From Gemmata palustris (lineage in GTDB: Bacteria; Planctomycetota; Planctomycetia; Gemmatales; Gemmataceae), in contig NZ_JAGKQQ010000001.1 of NCBI RefSeq assembly GCF_017939745.1, positions 5,084,001 through 5,148,000 of the forward strand: DNA of 64,000 bases, given 5' to 3'. The translations under genes and the position numbers were made by a program. Below are positions 30,953 through 39,994 of the stretch, piece after piece; the first letter of the stretch is position 1; every line of letters starts with the position of its first letter. The notes beneath the pieces are model-generated. The model saw only the letters and a program-made list of their open reading frames with translations. It searched no databases and had not been told where the DNA came from.

Positions 30953-31597
30953 GTGAACGACGAAGCCGGCTTTCTGCAAGCGATCGCGGACCAACCGGGC
31001 GAGCGCGTCACGCGACTCGCCTACGCCGATTGGCTGGAGGAAAACGGACGCTCCCAAGAAGCCGAGTTCCTGAAGGCGCAACTTCAGATCGAGGAAATGA
31101 GCGCCCGACTCATCGCTCTCGGCGGGAAGCTCGATACGAAGTGGCTCGCAGGCATCGGCAATCCTGCACCGGAGCAAATGAGCCTAACTTTAAATTCCGG
31201 TCGTGAGATTGAACTGACTGGATTGAACCAACGACCCGTTTATGGGCATTTCACACTTGGAGCACCGCGCATTACGGACAATGACCGAAGAGTAGACAAC
31301 CTTGTAACTGCTGAGCAAGAACGCATCGGACGGGCGCCTTACCTTATTCACCCGCGGCAGCGACCAGTAGAATCAGGCAGCCCGGATCGTCTCATTCAAG
31401 GCCGCGCGCTCTTACCCGGTATAGTCTGCGTCGCCACTTTCACATCATTCAAGCCAGCGCGTGACGAAGATCTCGTCTACTCCGAATTGGATATCATCTG
31501 GTTCCAATACTTTCCGGCACTTCCCATCGATCCGGGCGTGCGCGAGCAAATCCGAGCCATTGATTGGAATCAGCACGCACACGATTTCGATTGGTGA
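30953..31597 (+). CDS. TIGR02996 repeat-companion domain protein
   Basis: 214 aa. Residues ~3-48 are the planctomycete TIGR02996 domain: DEAGFLQAIADQPGERVTRLAYADWLEENGRSQEAEFLKAQ. The rest (RPVYGHFTLGAPRITDNDRR...) is unlike anything I know and lower in GC. GTG start 4 bp after the peroxidase gene, probably co-transcribed. Function unknown. Confidence 0.85.
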   Translation: MNDEAGFLQAIADQPGERVTRLAYADWLEENGRSQEAEFLKAQLQIEEMSARLIALGGKLDTKWLAGIGNPAPEQMSLTLNSGREIELTGLNQRPVYGHFTLGAPRITDNDRRVDNLVTAEQERIGRAPYLIHPRQRPVESGSPDRLIQGRALLPGIVCVATFTSFKPARDEDLVYSELDIIWFQYFPALPIDPGVREQIRAIDWNQHAHDFDW

Positions 31598-31599
31598 CG

Positions 31600-32583
31600 T
31601 CACTTCACCGGCACGTCCCACAGTTTCACGGTGCCGTCACTGCCGGCGGAGACGAGCGTCTTGCCGTCCGGGGTGAATCCCACGCCGAACACCGCGCCGC
31701 GATGCCCGGTCAGCGTTTTCACTTCCGCGCCGTCTAACGCAGACCACAACTTCACGCTGCCGTCTTCGTGGCCGGTCGCCAGAAACTTGCCATCACGATC
31801 GAACGCAACCGCGCGCGTTCCGCCGGCGCTGCCCAGTTTCGGGCGCTCGGATTTGTCGGCCAGTGCCCACCAGCGCGGACCGCCGGTCGCAGCCGCAGCG
31901 AGCACTTTGCCATCTGCGGATACGGCCAGAGTGTGAACGCGGTGCTTCTCAACTGGCAACAGACCGAGCGGTGAGCCCGTCGGCCAGTTCCACAAGCGCA
32001 CGCCGCCATCTTCGCCCGCAGAAGCCAGTGTCTTGCCGTCCGCGAACGCGAGCGCGTGAATCCGTCGCGTGTGGCCCTTTAAGGTGCGAATCGGTTTCCC
32101 ATCCGGCACGGTCCACAGGCGAACGATGTGATCGCTACCTGCCGAAGCGAGCGTTTTGCCATCAGGGGCGAACGCGACACATTCAACGGTCGCGTCCGAT
32201 GCGGTGACGACCGCGCCGGGCGCTCCCGTGGCCGCGTCCCAAAGGCGCACGGTCCGGTCGTCACCACAAGAACTGAGGGTTTTGGAGTCGGGAGAAAAGG
32301 CAAGGCCGAACACCTTCCCCGTGTGGCCTTCGAGCGTGAATTTCGTGATGGTCGCACCAGCGTCCCACACGCGGATCACTTTGTCTTCACCCGCTGCGGC
32401 AATCAGTGCCCCATCAGGCGACACCGCGACCACGCGAACGCTTCCGCCGGCGCTCAAACTGACGCGCTCCTGACCGCGTGGCCACAGCAGCCACACGCCA
32501 ACGCCGACGAGAATAACAGGGAGGAAAAAAGTCGCGCCGCGAACCCATCCGCGGCGCGAAGAAGTCGTAGTGTCCGTGGTCAT
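31600..32583 (-). CDS. Membrane-anchored WD40-repeat protein
   Basis: 327 aa. One N-terminal TM helix (GATFFLPVILVGVGVWLLW) is followed by seven WD40 blades, visible as repeated GHTGKVFGLAFSPDSKTL...DRTVRLWD, PDGKTLASAGSDHIVRLW, ADGKTLASAGEDGGVRLWN, FTPDGKTLVSAGSDGTVKLWD. Probably an extracytoplasmic scaffold. It converges with the TIGR02996 gene with only 2 bp between the stop codons. Confidence 0.9.
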   Translation of the reverse strand: MTTDTTTSSRRGWVRGATFFLPVILVGVGVWLLWPRGQERVSLSAGGSVRVVAVSPDGALIAAAGEDKVIRVWDAGATITKFTLEGHTGKVFGLAFSPDSKTLSSCGDDRTVRLWDAATGAPGAVVTASDATVECVAFAPDGKTLASAGSDHIVRLWTVPDGKPIRTLKGHTRRIHALAFADGKTLASAGEDGGVRLWNWPTGSPLGLLPVEKHRVHTLAVSADGKVLAAAATGGPRWWALADKSERPKLGSAGGTRAVAFDRDGKFLATGHEDGSVKLWSALDGAEVKTLTGHRGAVFGVGFTPDGKTLVSAGSDGTVKLWDVPVK

Positions 32584-32590
32584 AGATGGC

Positions 32591-33508
32591 TCAATAGTCC
32601 CCGACCACTTCCCCGCCCGCGCGGGTGCCGAGCCGCTCCCAGGTTACCGGGTTGATGGTGTTCTGGATGACACGCACGGACCCGTCACACAGCAGGAAGT
32701 TGACGCCCTGCGTGTGATTACTGTTGGAATCTTCGACGTGATCGAGCGGGTTGTTCGGAACACGCCCGTCGACCGCTTCACCCGTATTCGTCAGGCACAG
32801 CGTCGGCGGTCCCTCGAAATCGTAGGTCGGGTTGACCGGAGGGTTCGCGCAACCGGTAACAGCACCCACCCACGTCGTTTGCGGCGATCGCCGGCTCCCG
32901 CGCTCACCAACCATGAGCGTGTTGCTCAGGCCATCGGTGATGTCGCCCGCACGAACCTTGCTGTTGCGGTACAGCACGCCGTTAGCCGTGTCCGGGTAGG
33001 CCGTTACCTCGAACGTGCCGCCCACACCGACGTAATTGGCGAACGCGACCGTTGTTAGCACAGTTCCGCCTTCGTCCACCGCATTGAACGTTGGCGAAGC
33101 CGGGTTATCCGACGGGCACAGGAACACCGCGAGCGGCCGCACGCGCGCTGATGCGTTTGCGGGATCGCGGATGTCCAGAGTGTAGTTGATGGTGCGAGCG
33201 AGGTTGTCTTGCTCCAGATCGGGAAGCAGCACTGCAGCCCACCCCCAACCCGGCCCGGTACCGTCACTATTGGTCGAAGCGGCACCGGAGGTGAACCCCG
33301 CCGGGAACCGCTCCATCCGCGAGTGGTAGCTGTGCATTCCCAGGCCGATTTGCTTCAAGTTGTTCTGACACTTCATCCGGGCGGCGGCTTCGCGAACCTT
33401 CTGCACCGCCGGGAGCAGCAATCCGATGAGGATCGCAATGATGGCAATGACGACCAGCAGTTCAATCAGGGTGAACCCGCGCGGCGACTTCAGATGATAC
33501 TTGGACAT
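32591..33508 (-). CDS. DUF1559 pilin-like secreted protein
   Basis: 305 aa. Class III prepilin start [46 protein letters not shown] with E at +5 after the Gly cleavage site, then the DUF1559 domain and the C-terminal H-x9-DG motif ([12 protein letters not shown]). One of the very numerous planctomycete pseudopilins; likely exported by a type II-like system. Start at [11 protein letters not shown]. Confidence 0.95.
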   Translation of the reverse strand: MSKYHLKSPRGFTLIELLVVIAIIAILIGLLLPAVQKVREAAARMKCQNNLKQIGLGMHSYHSRMERFPAGFTSGAASTNSDGTGPGWGWAAVLLPDLEQDNLARTINYTLDIRDPANASARVRPLAVFLCPSDNPASPTFNAVDEGGTVLTTVAFANYVGVGGTFEVTAYPDTANGVLYRNSKVRAGDITDGLSNTLMVGERGSRRSPQTTWVGAVTGCANPPVNPTYDFEGPPTLCLTNTGEAVDGRVPNNPLDHVEDSNSNHTQGVNFLLCDGSVRVIQNTINPVTWERLGTRAGGEVVGDY

Positions 33509-33613
33509 CGTATGACCTCCGCGAGCAATCAATAACCTTCAATACGAGGATACGGACAGAGTAGTTCAAAGTAAAACCAGTTTCGCCTATTTTATTCCCG
33601 CACTCAACGAAGA

Positions 33614-33774
33614 CACAGGGCTTCCGCCCTGTGCTACGAACGCCGGCCCCTCCGGGGCGGAAAGACATTGGCCTTCACCGCCACATCGAGAACGGGATGA
33701 ATGCGACGCGGTTGTTGATTGTTGGTTCTCGCCCCGGAGGGGCCGGCGGACGTAGCACAGGGCGGAAGCCCTGT
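33614..33774. repeat. 44-bp inverted repeat with 73-bp spacer
   Basis: Arms 33614-33657 and 33731-33774 match at 42 of 44 positions. Each arm itself contains short palindromes (CAGGGCTTCCGCCCTG and GGCCCCTCCGGGGC). It lies 21 bp after the stop of the leftward gene at 33795. Repeat of the kind scattered in Gemmata-like genomes. Confidence 0.85.
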
Positions 33775-33794
33775 GGTCCTATTTGGAAATGCGG

Positions 33795-34550
33795 TTACTT
33801 CTTCGGTGGTGCGAGTAGTGCGTCGGCCTTTGTGGGGTGCTTCTGCACGTAGTCGGCGATGCCGTTGAAGAACTCCAGGAACTGCTCCGCACCCTGCTCC
33901 GCCACTTTGGGGGCAGCCGGCCCCATCAGGCGCAGTGCCAGAGTTGCGGCCTTGCTGTCACTCACGAGGAAGATTTGCACGCTGGTGCTGAACGACGCGA
34001 CGCCGTCCTTTGTCGCCTTCCGCGGGTGCGTGAGGATCGCGACCGCCTTCACCGGAACCGCGGGCGCGGCGACGCCGGGCTTCACCTTGCCCGTGGCGTA
34101 CCACACGCGCCCGTCCTGGAACGTGCCGACCGTGCGCCACACGACTTCGCTGCCGTTCTCATCGGTCCACGCGAACAGCCCGTTTCCCGCGTCGGAAATG
34201 GGCACGGCCTGGACCTTCAGCCGGTTCCAAGCCGCCGCGACGCGGTCCGGGTGGTCGAACAGCCACTCGTACATCGAAACGGTGCAGATGACGTCCGGGG
34301 CGGCCGCGCGGGTGGAGACGGTCGGCTTCTGCACCACCTTCATCACCGCGTCGCGGTAGTCCGCGTGGACGGCGTCGGCGAGGTTCACGCGGACCGCGCC
34401 GGCCGTGTTCGGGAGAGTCGCCGGCATCGCGGCCGGCATTGCGGGGGTCGCGCCCGGCTCGGCGGATGCGGGCAGCGGCGGTGCCGCACACGCGACTCCG
34501 GCCACCGTACTACCAAACAGCACGCCCAGCACCTTCGCGGGTCCGGTCAT
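33795..34550 (-). CDS. Secreted protein of unknown function
   Basis: 251 aa with a signal peptide (MTGPAKVLGVLFGSTVAGVACAAPP). An alanine/proline linker is followed by ~190 residues (VRVNLADAVHADYRDAVMKVVQKPTVSTRAAAPDVICTVSMYEWLFDHPDRVAAAWNRL...GSEVVWRTVGTFQDGRVWYATGKVKPG) that look like a single domain of a planctomycete-specific periplasmic family. No catalytic motif seen. Confidence 0.8.
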   Translation of the reverse strand: MTGPAKVLGVLFGSTVAGVACAAPPLPASAEPGATPAMPAAMPATLPNTAGAVRVNLADAVHADYRDAVMKVVQKPTVSTRAAAPDVICTVSMYEWLFDHPDRVAAAWNRLKVQAVPISDAGNGLFAWTDENGSEVVWRTVGTFQDGRVWYATGKVKPGVAAPAVPVKAVAILTHPRKATKDGVASFSTSVQIFLVSDSKAATLALRLMGPAAPKVAEQGAEQFLEFFNGIADYVQKHPTKADALLAPPKK

Positions 34551-34844
34551 GGGGCACCTCGTCCGTGATTGCCGCGCGGTCCGGGGCCGGTTGGGGGACC
34601 GAACCACCGAGGGGGACCGCGCAATACGTCATAATGAATCGAACCGGCGCGACCGCGATCATGAGCAATTCTGGTTGCCCAGTCCGGTTGCCCTTGCCGC
34701 GTCGCGATCAAACGGGGTAACCTCCCGCCGCGAGTGCAACTTACCAGCGCGGCCGTTTTTCGCGGCGTCGCCTCGGTTCCGGGCAATCGGGCCACCGAGC
34801 GAAAAAGGCACCAGAAGTTCGGCGAAGGTCAGGAGGACCGGCAA

Positions 34845-35885
34845 ATGACACGCAAGAAATGGACGACGCGCGCGGCCGGGGTGGTGGCGCTGGTCGTGGT
34901 AATCGGCGGTACTTGGGCCGGCTTCAACGCATCCGTTCTCCGTGCGAAGTTCGCCGCGCAGAAGCTCGCCGCCGCGACCACTGATGAAGACCGCACACAA
35001 CGGGCCGACCAGCTCGTGAGTTACGGCACGCCGGGCATCGACCAACTCATCGGCTTCGTGAAGACGGGCGACGACGCCACGCGCACGGCGGCCGTCGGCG
35101 CGCTCGACCGGCACCTGAACGCGATGCCGGACGGCGACGCCCGCGCGGTCGCCATCGGTGGCTCGGTTCTCGACGCTTTCCCCAATGCGAACGAAGCCGG
35201 GAAGCACGCCGTCTTGGTGCTCGTGCCCACCATCTTGAACCGCACCAACGGCACGCACGCGGACCGCTGCCGCGCCATCGTGACCGAGGGATTGAAACTA
35301 CCGGACCTCAACGCCCGGCTCGCAGCGGTCCGGCTCGCGATCCACCCCGACATCAAATTGCGGACCGAGATCGTCCCCCTCCTCGCGGCGAAAGAACCGG
35401 AACTCCGCGGCGCGAGCCTGTTCGCGGTGGCGGCCAATTCCGACGGCGAGCAGGTGATCGGCGACGAGGAACTGTTCCGCTGGCTGCACGACCCGGACGC
35501 GGGCGTGCGCCAGGTGTGCCACGATGCGCTCGTGGGTCGGAACCGCTCCGACGTGGACATCACACTCGGTCGGCGCCTCACGCATACTGACCCGAACGAG
35601 CGGCTGAAGTTGCTCCTCGACCTGCGGTACGACGACGATGTCACCGACCCGGAACCGTGGCTGGAGCGCCTCAGTCGCGACCCCGAACCCGCCGTGCGCG
35701 CCGGCGCCGCGCGCGTGATGGTCGAGATCGCGGCCGCGCGCAAGATCCCCTGCCCCGCGTGGATCGCCCGCGTCACCGATGGGGATGTTCACCCGACCGT
35801 GCGCTTCATCGCCAATTACTACCGCCAACTCCCCGCGCCCGCACCGGCCGGGGCGGTTCCCGCTGGTGGATCAAAGCAGAACTGA
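34845..35885 (+). CDS. Membrane-anchored HEAT-repeat protein
   Basis: 346 aa. An N-terminal TM helix (AAGVVALVVVIGGTWAGF) precedes HEAT-like helical repeats across most of the protein (ADQLVSYGTPGIDQLIGFVKTGDDATRTAAVGALDRHL, WLHDPDAGVRQVCHDALVG, LERLSRDPEPAVRAGAARVMVEIA). A strong ribosome site AGGAGG precedes the ATG at MTRKKW. Probably a protein-binding scaffold outside the membrane. Confidence 0.85.
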   Translation: MTRKKWTTRAAGVVALVVVIGGTWAGFNASVLRAKFAAQKLAAATTDEDRTQRADQLVSYGTPGIDQLIGFVKTGDDATRTAAVGALDRHLNAMPDGDARAVAIGGSVLDAFPNANEAGKHAVLVLVPTILNRTNGTHADRCRAIVTEGLKLPDLNARLAAVRLAIHPDIKLRTEIVPLLAAKEPELRGASLFAVAANSDGEQVIGDEELFRWLHDPDAGVRQVCHDALVGRNRSDVDITLGRRLTHTDPNERLKLLLDLRYDDDVTDPEPWLERLSRDPEPAVRAGAARVMVEIAAARKIPCPAWIARVTDGDVHPTVRFIANYYRQLPAPAPAGAVPAGGSKQN

Positions 35886-36375
35886 CTTTCGGGAGATTTG
35901 AGAGATTCCCGCCCGCTCGTTTGTCAGTGACGCGGGTGAAGCACCTGCGATCCCGGGAAGTGCCCCCGCCGATCCGATTCGGCTGCGATTGCCCAACAAA
36001 TACGGGCAATTCGCACCCCCGACGAACATTCTAGCAAACTTCTTTTAATCCACATCCGAACCGCGCCGTCAACCAAAAAATTAGAAAATCTGTCCTTCTT
36101 GGACACATTGCTCCTTGACGTCGCAACTTACCCGCTTTTACAGTGGATGAAAGATGAGCGCGCGCCTGAAGGTTTACACTTACAAAAGGTGTAAGCCCAA
36201 ACAGGTTCCGCACCCTTCCCGTGAAGTGGAGATCGGGACGGGGCACCGAAGCCGGTTCGCCACAGCCGTGTTGTTCGGTCGCGGAGGTGTGGGTTCGCTC
36301 TCGGAGGATAAAGAGCATTGGGTTCGGTGTTTAACGGCACCGGCCCAGGAATTACTCACGGAAAGATAGACACCA
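35886..36375. other. Gene-free stretch upstream of csrA
   Basis: 490 bp with no believable ORF. It carries ATTGCCC...GGGCAAT (35988-36010) after the HEAT gene and a possible promoter TTGACG (36115-36120) with TTTACA 16 bp downstream, some 230 bp before the csrA start. The stretch between is AT-richer than the flanks. Confidence 0.45.
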
Positions 36376-36588
36376 ATGCTCGTGCTGTCCAGGAAAAAAA
36401 ACGAGTCGATTGTAATCAACAACGACATCGTCATTACGGTGGTCGAGATCCGCGGGGATAAGGTGCGCCTCGGCATCGAAGCCCCGAAAGACGTGCCCGT
36501 TCACCGCCAGGAAGTGTACGAGGCGATCCACGGCGCAAAGGCCCCGGTAGTCGCGACGAAAACGGACGCCACCGACCCGCCCGCCTGA
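36376..36588 (+). CDS. csrA: Carbon storage regulator CsrA
   Basis: 70 aa RNA-binding dimer. The fold is fully conserved: MLVLSRKKNESIVINNDIVITVVEIRGDKVRLGIEAPKDVPVHRQEVYEAI, with the RNA-contacting R6 near the start and the VHRxEV end. A short C-terminal tail follows. It binds GGA loops to block translation or alter mRNA stability. Confidence 0.96.
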   Translation: MLVLSRKKNESIVINNDIVITVVEIRGDKVRLGIEAPKDVPVHRQEVYEAIHGAKAPVVATKTDATDPPA

Positions 36589-36669
36589 AGAAACGCACGC
36601 ACCGCCTGCCACTCAATCCGCCCCGCGACTCCCGGGACGGCTCCCTCCCCCATTTCCGACCGCACCAAC

Positions 36670-37053
36670 ATGAGCCGCACCGTTGCGGTACTCGGGGCCA
36701 GCCCCGAGCGCCGAAAGTTTGGCAACAAGTCCGTTCGCGCGCACCTCACGGCCGGGTTCACGGTCTACCCCGTTACGCCGAACGTGACGGAAGTCGAAGG
36801 GCTCCCCGCGTACCCGTCCGTCACCGAAGTTCCCAGCGGACACATCGACCGCGTGACGGTGTACCTCCCGCCCGCGATCGGGTTGAAGGTGCTGCCGGCG
36901 ATCGCGGCGCGTGCGCCGGGCGAGGTGTGGTTCAACCCCGGCGCGGACGGCCCCGAAGTGCTGGCCGAAGCGCGCCGATTGGGGCTGAACGTGATCGCGG
37001 GGTGCAGTATCGTTGATCTGGGCATGTCCCCGCGACAGTTCGGTGATGAGTGA
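36670..37053 (+). CDS. CoA-binding domain protein
   Basis: 127 aa stand-alone CoA_binding_2 Rossmann domain: SRTVAVLGASPERRKFGNKSVRAHLTAGFTVYPVTPN at the N-terminus, IDRVTVYLPPAIGLKVL, and EVWFNPGADGPEVLAEARRLGLNVIAGCSIV with the cysteine typical of the YccU family. Ligand may be CoA or a nucleotide. Follows csrA on the same strand at 81 bp. Confidence 0.92.
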   Translation: MSRTVAVLGASPERRKFGNKSVRAHLTAGFTVYPVTPNVTEVEGLPAYPSVTEVPSGHIDRVTVYLPPAIGLKVLPAIAARAPGEVWFNPGADGPEVLAEARRLGLNVIAGCSIVDLGMSPRQFGDE

Positions 37054-37106
37054 GGAACTGAAGCCACAATTGTTGGCGCCTTGCCCCTCACGTATCACCG
37101 AGTTCG

Positions 37107-37763
37107 TCACTTCGTCGACAGGTCCGTGAACTTGATGTCCTTGAACTCGACGCGCATCTTCGGGTAGCCGGTGTGCATTTGGAACGCGATGATGCCGTCC
37201 TTCGGCGCGTCCTTCGCTTCCTTGCCCGGGAGCTTGGCGAAGTCTTGGTCAACCATCGCTTCACCGTTGATCTTGATCGTGATCTTGGTACCCTTCGCGA
37301 TGATGAGGTAGTCGTTAAACTCGCTTTCCTTCACGGCCTTCTTGATCGTGTCCGGGCTGGACGCCTTCATCATCCCGCCGACGCCTTCCCCGTAAAGGCT
37401 GCCCCAGTACCCCTTACCCACGTCCACTTGCGGCCCCTTCACTTTGAACAGTTTGCCATCGAACACTTCGCTGCGGATCTGCACGCCGCTGTTGCCAACG
37501 CCGTCGCGGAGCTGGACCTTGCACGAGAGCTCGAAGTCGCTGTACTTCTTCTTCGAGCAGAAGAACGTGTTGTATTGCAGGTTCTCGGACGTCTCGCCGA
37601 CAACCGTCTTGGCCTTCGGGTCGAGCTTCCAGAGGTTGGCGTGCCCCTCCCAGTTCTCCGGCTTGAGGAAATCTTCGGTATCATCGGCGCGAACGAATTG
37701 CGGCGCGAGGACGAGCGCGACGACCGCGAGCGGCGCGGCGCGGAAGAGGCGGGCACTACGCAT
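37107..37763 (-). CDS. Secreted DUF1080 (concanavalin-like) protein
   Basis: 218 aa with a signal peptide (FRAAPLAVVALVLAPQFVRA) and one DUF1080 beta-sandwich: WEGHANLWKLDPKAKTVVG, YSDFELSCKVQLRDGVGNSGVQIRSE, VDVGKGYWGSLYGEG, FNDYLIIAKGTKITIKINGE and GIIAFQMHTGYPKMRVEFKDIKFTDL. The family includes 3-keto-disaccharide hydrolases; most planctomycete members are untested. Confidence 0.93.
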   Translation of the reverse strand: MRSARLFRAAPLAVVALVLAPQFVRADDTEDFLKPENWEGHANLWKLDPKAKTVVGETSENLQYNTFFCSKKKYSDFELSCKVQLRDGVGNSGVQIRSEVFDGKLFKVKGPQVDVGKGYWGSLYGEGVGGMMKASSPDTIKKAVKESEFNDYLIIAKGTKITIKINGEAMVDQDFAKLPGKEAKDAPKDGIIAFQMHTGYPKMRVEFKDIKFTDLSTK

Positions 37764-38001
37764 GACTGAACTCCGTGAGAGTGTAAGGACCAGAAGTCCC
37801 GGTGGGTAACTGGAGGCGGGACGGTGACATGGTTACGTCGCGCGCGCCGGAACGCAAGGGGCTGGCCGCGATCGGGTGCGGCGGGTATGTCGGGTATGTC
37901 GGGTATCGGCCGACTCCCGCAGAACCCCTGCCACCCTCCGCCCTCTTGCCGGTGCCCGATTCCCGACACACCCGACATACCCGATTCCTCGGAGGCTGCT
38001 C

Positions 38002-39531
38002 GTGTCGTCCCCCCCTCCCGGCGCTGCCGCCGGTCTGTCGCCCGTTACCCGCTGGCTCGTGGTCACCGTCGCCGCCATCGGGTTCCTCTTCGATACCTAC
38101 GAACTGCTCATGTTCCCGGTGATCGGGGCACAGGCACTTTCCGAACTGCTGAAGGTGGCGCCGGACAGTGACGCGGTGCGCCTGTGGTCGGGCCGGATGC
38201 TGTGGATCGCGGCGCTCGCCGGCGGCGTGTTCGGGTTGCTCGGCGGCATCCTCATCGACCGCCTCGGGCGCAAGACGGTGATGGTCGGGAGCATCCTCGC
38301 GTACTCGCTCTCGCCGGTCGCGGCCGCGTACAGTACCGAGCTGTGGCAACTGATTCTGTTCCGCTGCACCACGTTCATCGGCGTGTGCGTGGAACTGGTC
38401 GCGGCGGTCACTTGGCTGGCGGAACTGTTCACCGACAAGCGGCAGCGGGAAATGGTGATCGGGTGGACGCTCGCGTGCGCTTCGCTCGGCGGCATCTTCG
38501 TGACCGAAGTGTTCAACGAAATCGGTTCGTTCATGCGCTCGCACCCCGAGGGGGTGTCGTGGTTGCCGGTACCGCCGGCCGCGTGGCGGTACACGCTCCT
38601 GACGGGGCTGATCCCCGGCGCGCTGATTCTGCTCCTGATGCCGTTCGTCCCCGAGAGCCGCGTGTGGAAAGAGCGGAAACTGTCCGGCACGCTGAAGCGG
38701 CCGAGCTTCGGTGAACTGTTCTCGCCGGCGCTTCGCAAGACCACCATCGTGACGACCCTGCTCTCGGCCTGTGGGTACGCGGCCGCGTTCGGCGCGCTGC
38801 AACTCACACCGCTCCAGATGACGCCCGGCCTGCCCGTCCTCGATCCGATCAAGAAGGAACACGGCCCCGCGGTGAAGGCGGCGACCGGGAAAGTCAAAGC
38901 GGCCGACGAAAAGCTCGCCAAGGCCGAAACCGAGAGCGACAAGAAAGCCGCGACCGAACAAAAGACCGCGGCCGAAAAAGACCTCCGCGCCGCTCAGAAG
39001 CCGATCACCGACGAGATCAACGCGACGCGGGGGAACATTCAGCGGTGGCAGGAACTCGGCGGTTTGACCGGCCGCATCCTGTTCGCCATTCTGCTCCTGT
39101 ACGTTGCAAGCCGCGTGCTGATCCGCATCTTCCTGCTGCCCGGAGTGGTGCTGTTCCCGGTCGCGTACCTCGTGCTGTACCAGGGCGATTACACAGTTTT
39201 CGCAGCGGCGATTTTCCTCTGCGGGCTCGTCACGATCGCGCAGTTCAGTTACGTGAGTGAGTACCTGCCCAAAGTGTTCCCGGTTCACCTGCGCGGCACC
39301 GGTAGCGGGTTCGCAACGAACGTGGGGGGCCGCATGCTCGGTACGATGGCCGCGACCCTGAACACGGAACTGCTGGCACCGATGCTCAGCGGTGAGGGGA
39401 ACCCGGCGAAGGTGGCGAAGGCCGCCGCGATCATCGGTTCGGCCGTGTACGCGATCGCTCTGGTGCTGTCCTTCATGCTGCCCACGCCGAAGGAAGAAAC
39501 CCCACCCGCTCCGCCTGCGCCTCCCGCGTAA
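38002..39531 (+). CDS. MFS transporter with charged helical insert
   Basis: 509 aa, twelve predicted TM helices. The MFS loop motif reads GILIDRLGRKTVMV between TM2 and TM3, with ELVAAVTWLAELF in TM4-5. Between the halves a charged, Ala/Lys/Glu-rich region (about residues 285-345: AATGKVKAADEKLAKAETE and KKAATEQKTAAEKDLRAAQ) forms a likely coiled coil, which is unusual for the family. TM11 region has VHLRGTGSGFATNVGGRMLGT. GTG start after GGAGG at 37991. Sugar or metabolite/H+ symport likely; substrate unknown. Confidence 0.88.
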   Translation: MSSPPPGAAAGLSPVTRWLVVTVAAIGFLFDTYELLMFPVIGAQALSELLKVAPDSDAVRLWSGRMLWIAALAGGVFGLLGGILIDRLGRKTVMVGSILAYSLSPVAAAYSTELWQLILFRCTTFIGVCVELVAAVTWLAELFTDKRQREMVIGWTLACASLGGIFVTEVFNEIGSFMRSHPEGVSWLPVPPAAWRYTLLTGLIPGALILLLMPFVPESRVWKERKLSGTLKRPSFGELFSPALRKTTIVTTLLSACGYAAAFGALQLTPLQMTPGLPVLDPIKKEHGPAVKAATGKVKAADEKLAKAETESDKKAATEQKTAAEKDLRAAQKPITDEINATRGNIQRWQELGGLTGRILFAILLLYVASRVLIRIFLLPGVVLFPVAYLVLYQGDYTVFAAAIFLCGLVTIAQFSYVSEYLPKVFPVHLRGTGSGFATNVGGRMLGTMAATLNTELLAPMLSGEGNPAKVAKAAAIIGSAVYAIALVLSFMLPTPKEETPPAPPAPPA

Positions 39532-39542
39532 CAACACGCGAT

Positions 39543-39617
39543 CGCTCTTCCTGCAGTCGCCGATCTCGAACCGGTGTAACGACACGTGGTTCGAGGTCGG
39601 CGACTGCAGGAAGAGCG
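39543..39617. terminator. 30-bp inverted repeat 3' of the MFS gene
   Basis: Arms 39543-39572 (beginning CGCTCTTCCTGCAGTCGCCG) and 39588-39617 match at 29 of 30, the exception being a G-T pair in RNA; loop 15 nt. Starts 12 bp after the MFS stop. No U-tract. Confidence 0.75.
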
Positions 39618-39994
39618 GCACCGTCTCATCAGCTCCATCGCCGCACACAGCTACGAGCCTCGGCTAACATTGGCTAACATTTTCGGTCCGCCCAATTGTT
39701 AGTCAATCGCCGCAAATCATTTACAGTAAAAGCCTTACTAGCAGCCAACACTGACCACATTGAAGGGGTTTGTTAGCCCCGGCTGCGCTCCGTGATTCTG
39801 CCTTCAATGCCCGCACAAACCCGTTTGGATGCTGGCAATCGGGCAGTTTACATATTTACACTATTCTACACTCGCCGCGCGAGAAAATAAAGACATAATC
39901 CGCGCGTGTCGCGTGCCCGCCCGCAGCACGAATTCAACAACACCGCCGAACTGTGGTAGAACAGGAGCGTATCGCCGCACGTCGCAGGGAATCG
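39618..39994. other. Gene-free, AT-richer stretch before the kinase genes
   Basis: 377 bp. GGCTAACATT is repeated in tandem (about 39662-39682). CATTGAAGGGGTTTGT (about 39758) and ACAAACCC plus CCTTCAATG further right can pair to form a larger folded region. TTTACA/TATTTACACTATT-type boxes around 39846-39870 may be a promoter. No ORF supported. Confidence 0.4.

Noticed and set aside
33614-33774. Possible MITE with terminal inverted repeats
   Set aside because: No target-site duplication is evident and the spacing is short; recorded as an inverted repeat only.
36154-36369. A 71-codon plus-strand frame before csrA
   Set aside because: Composition is ordinary, there is no ribosome site and it ends just before csrA; more likely leader sequence.
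37756-39648. A 630-codon open frame on the minus strand
   Set aside because: It covers the MFS transporter gene on the opposite strand and encodes a His/Arg/Glu-rich product without recognisable structure.
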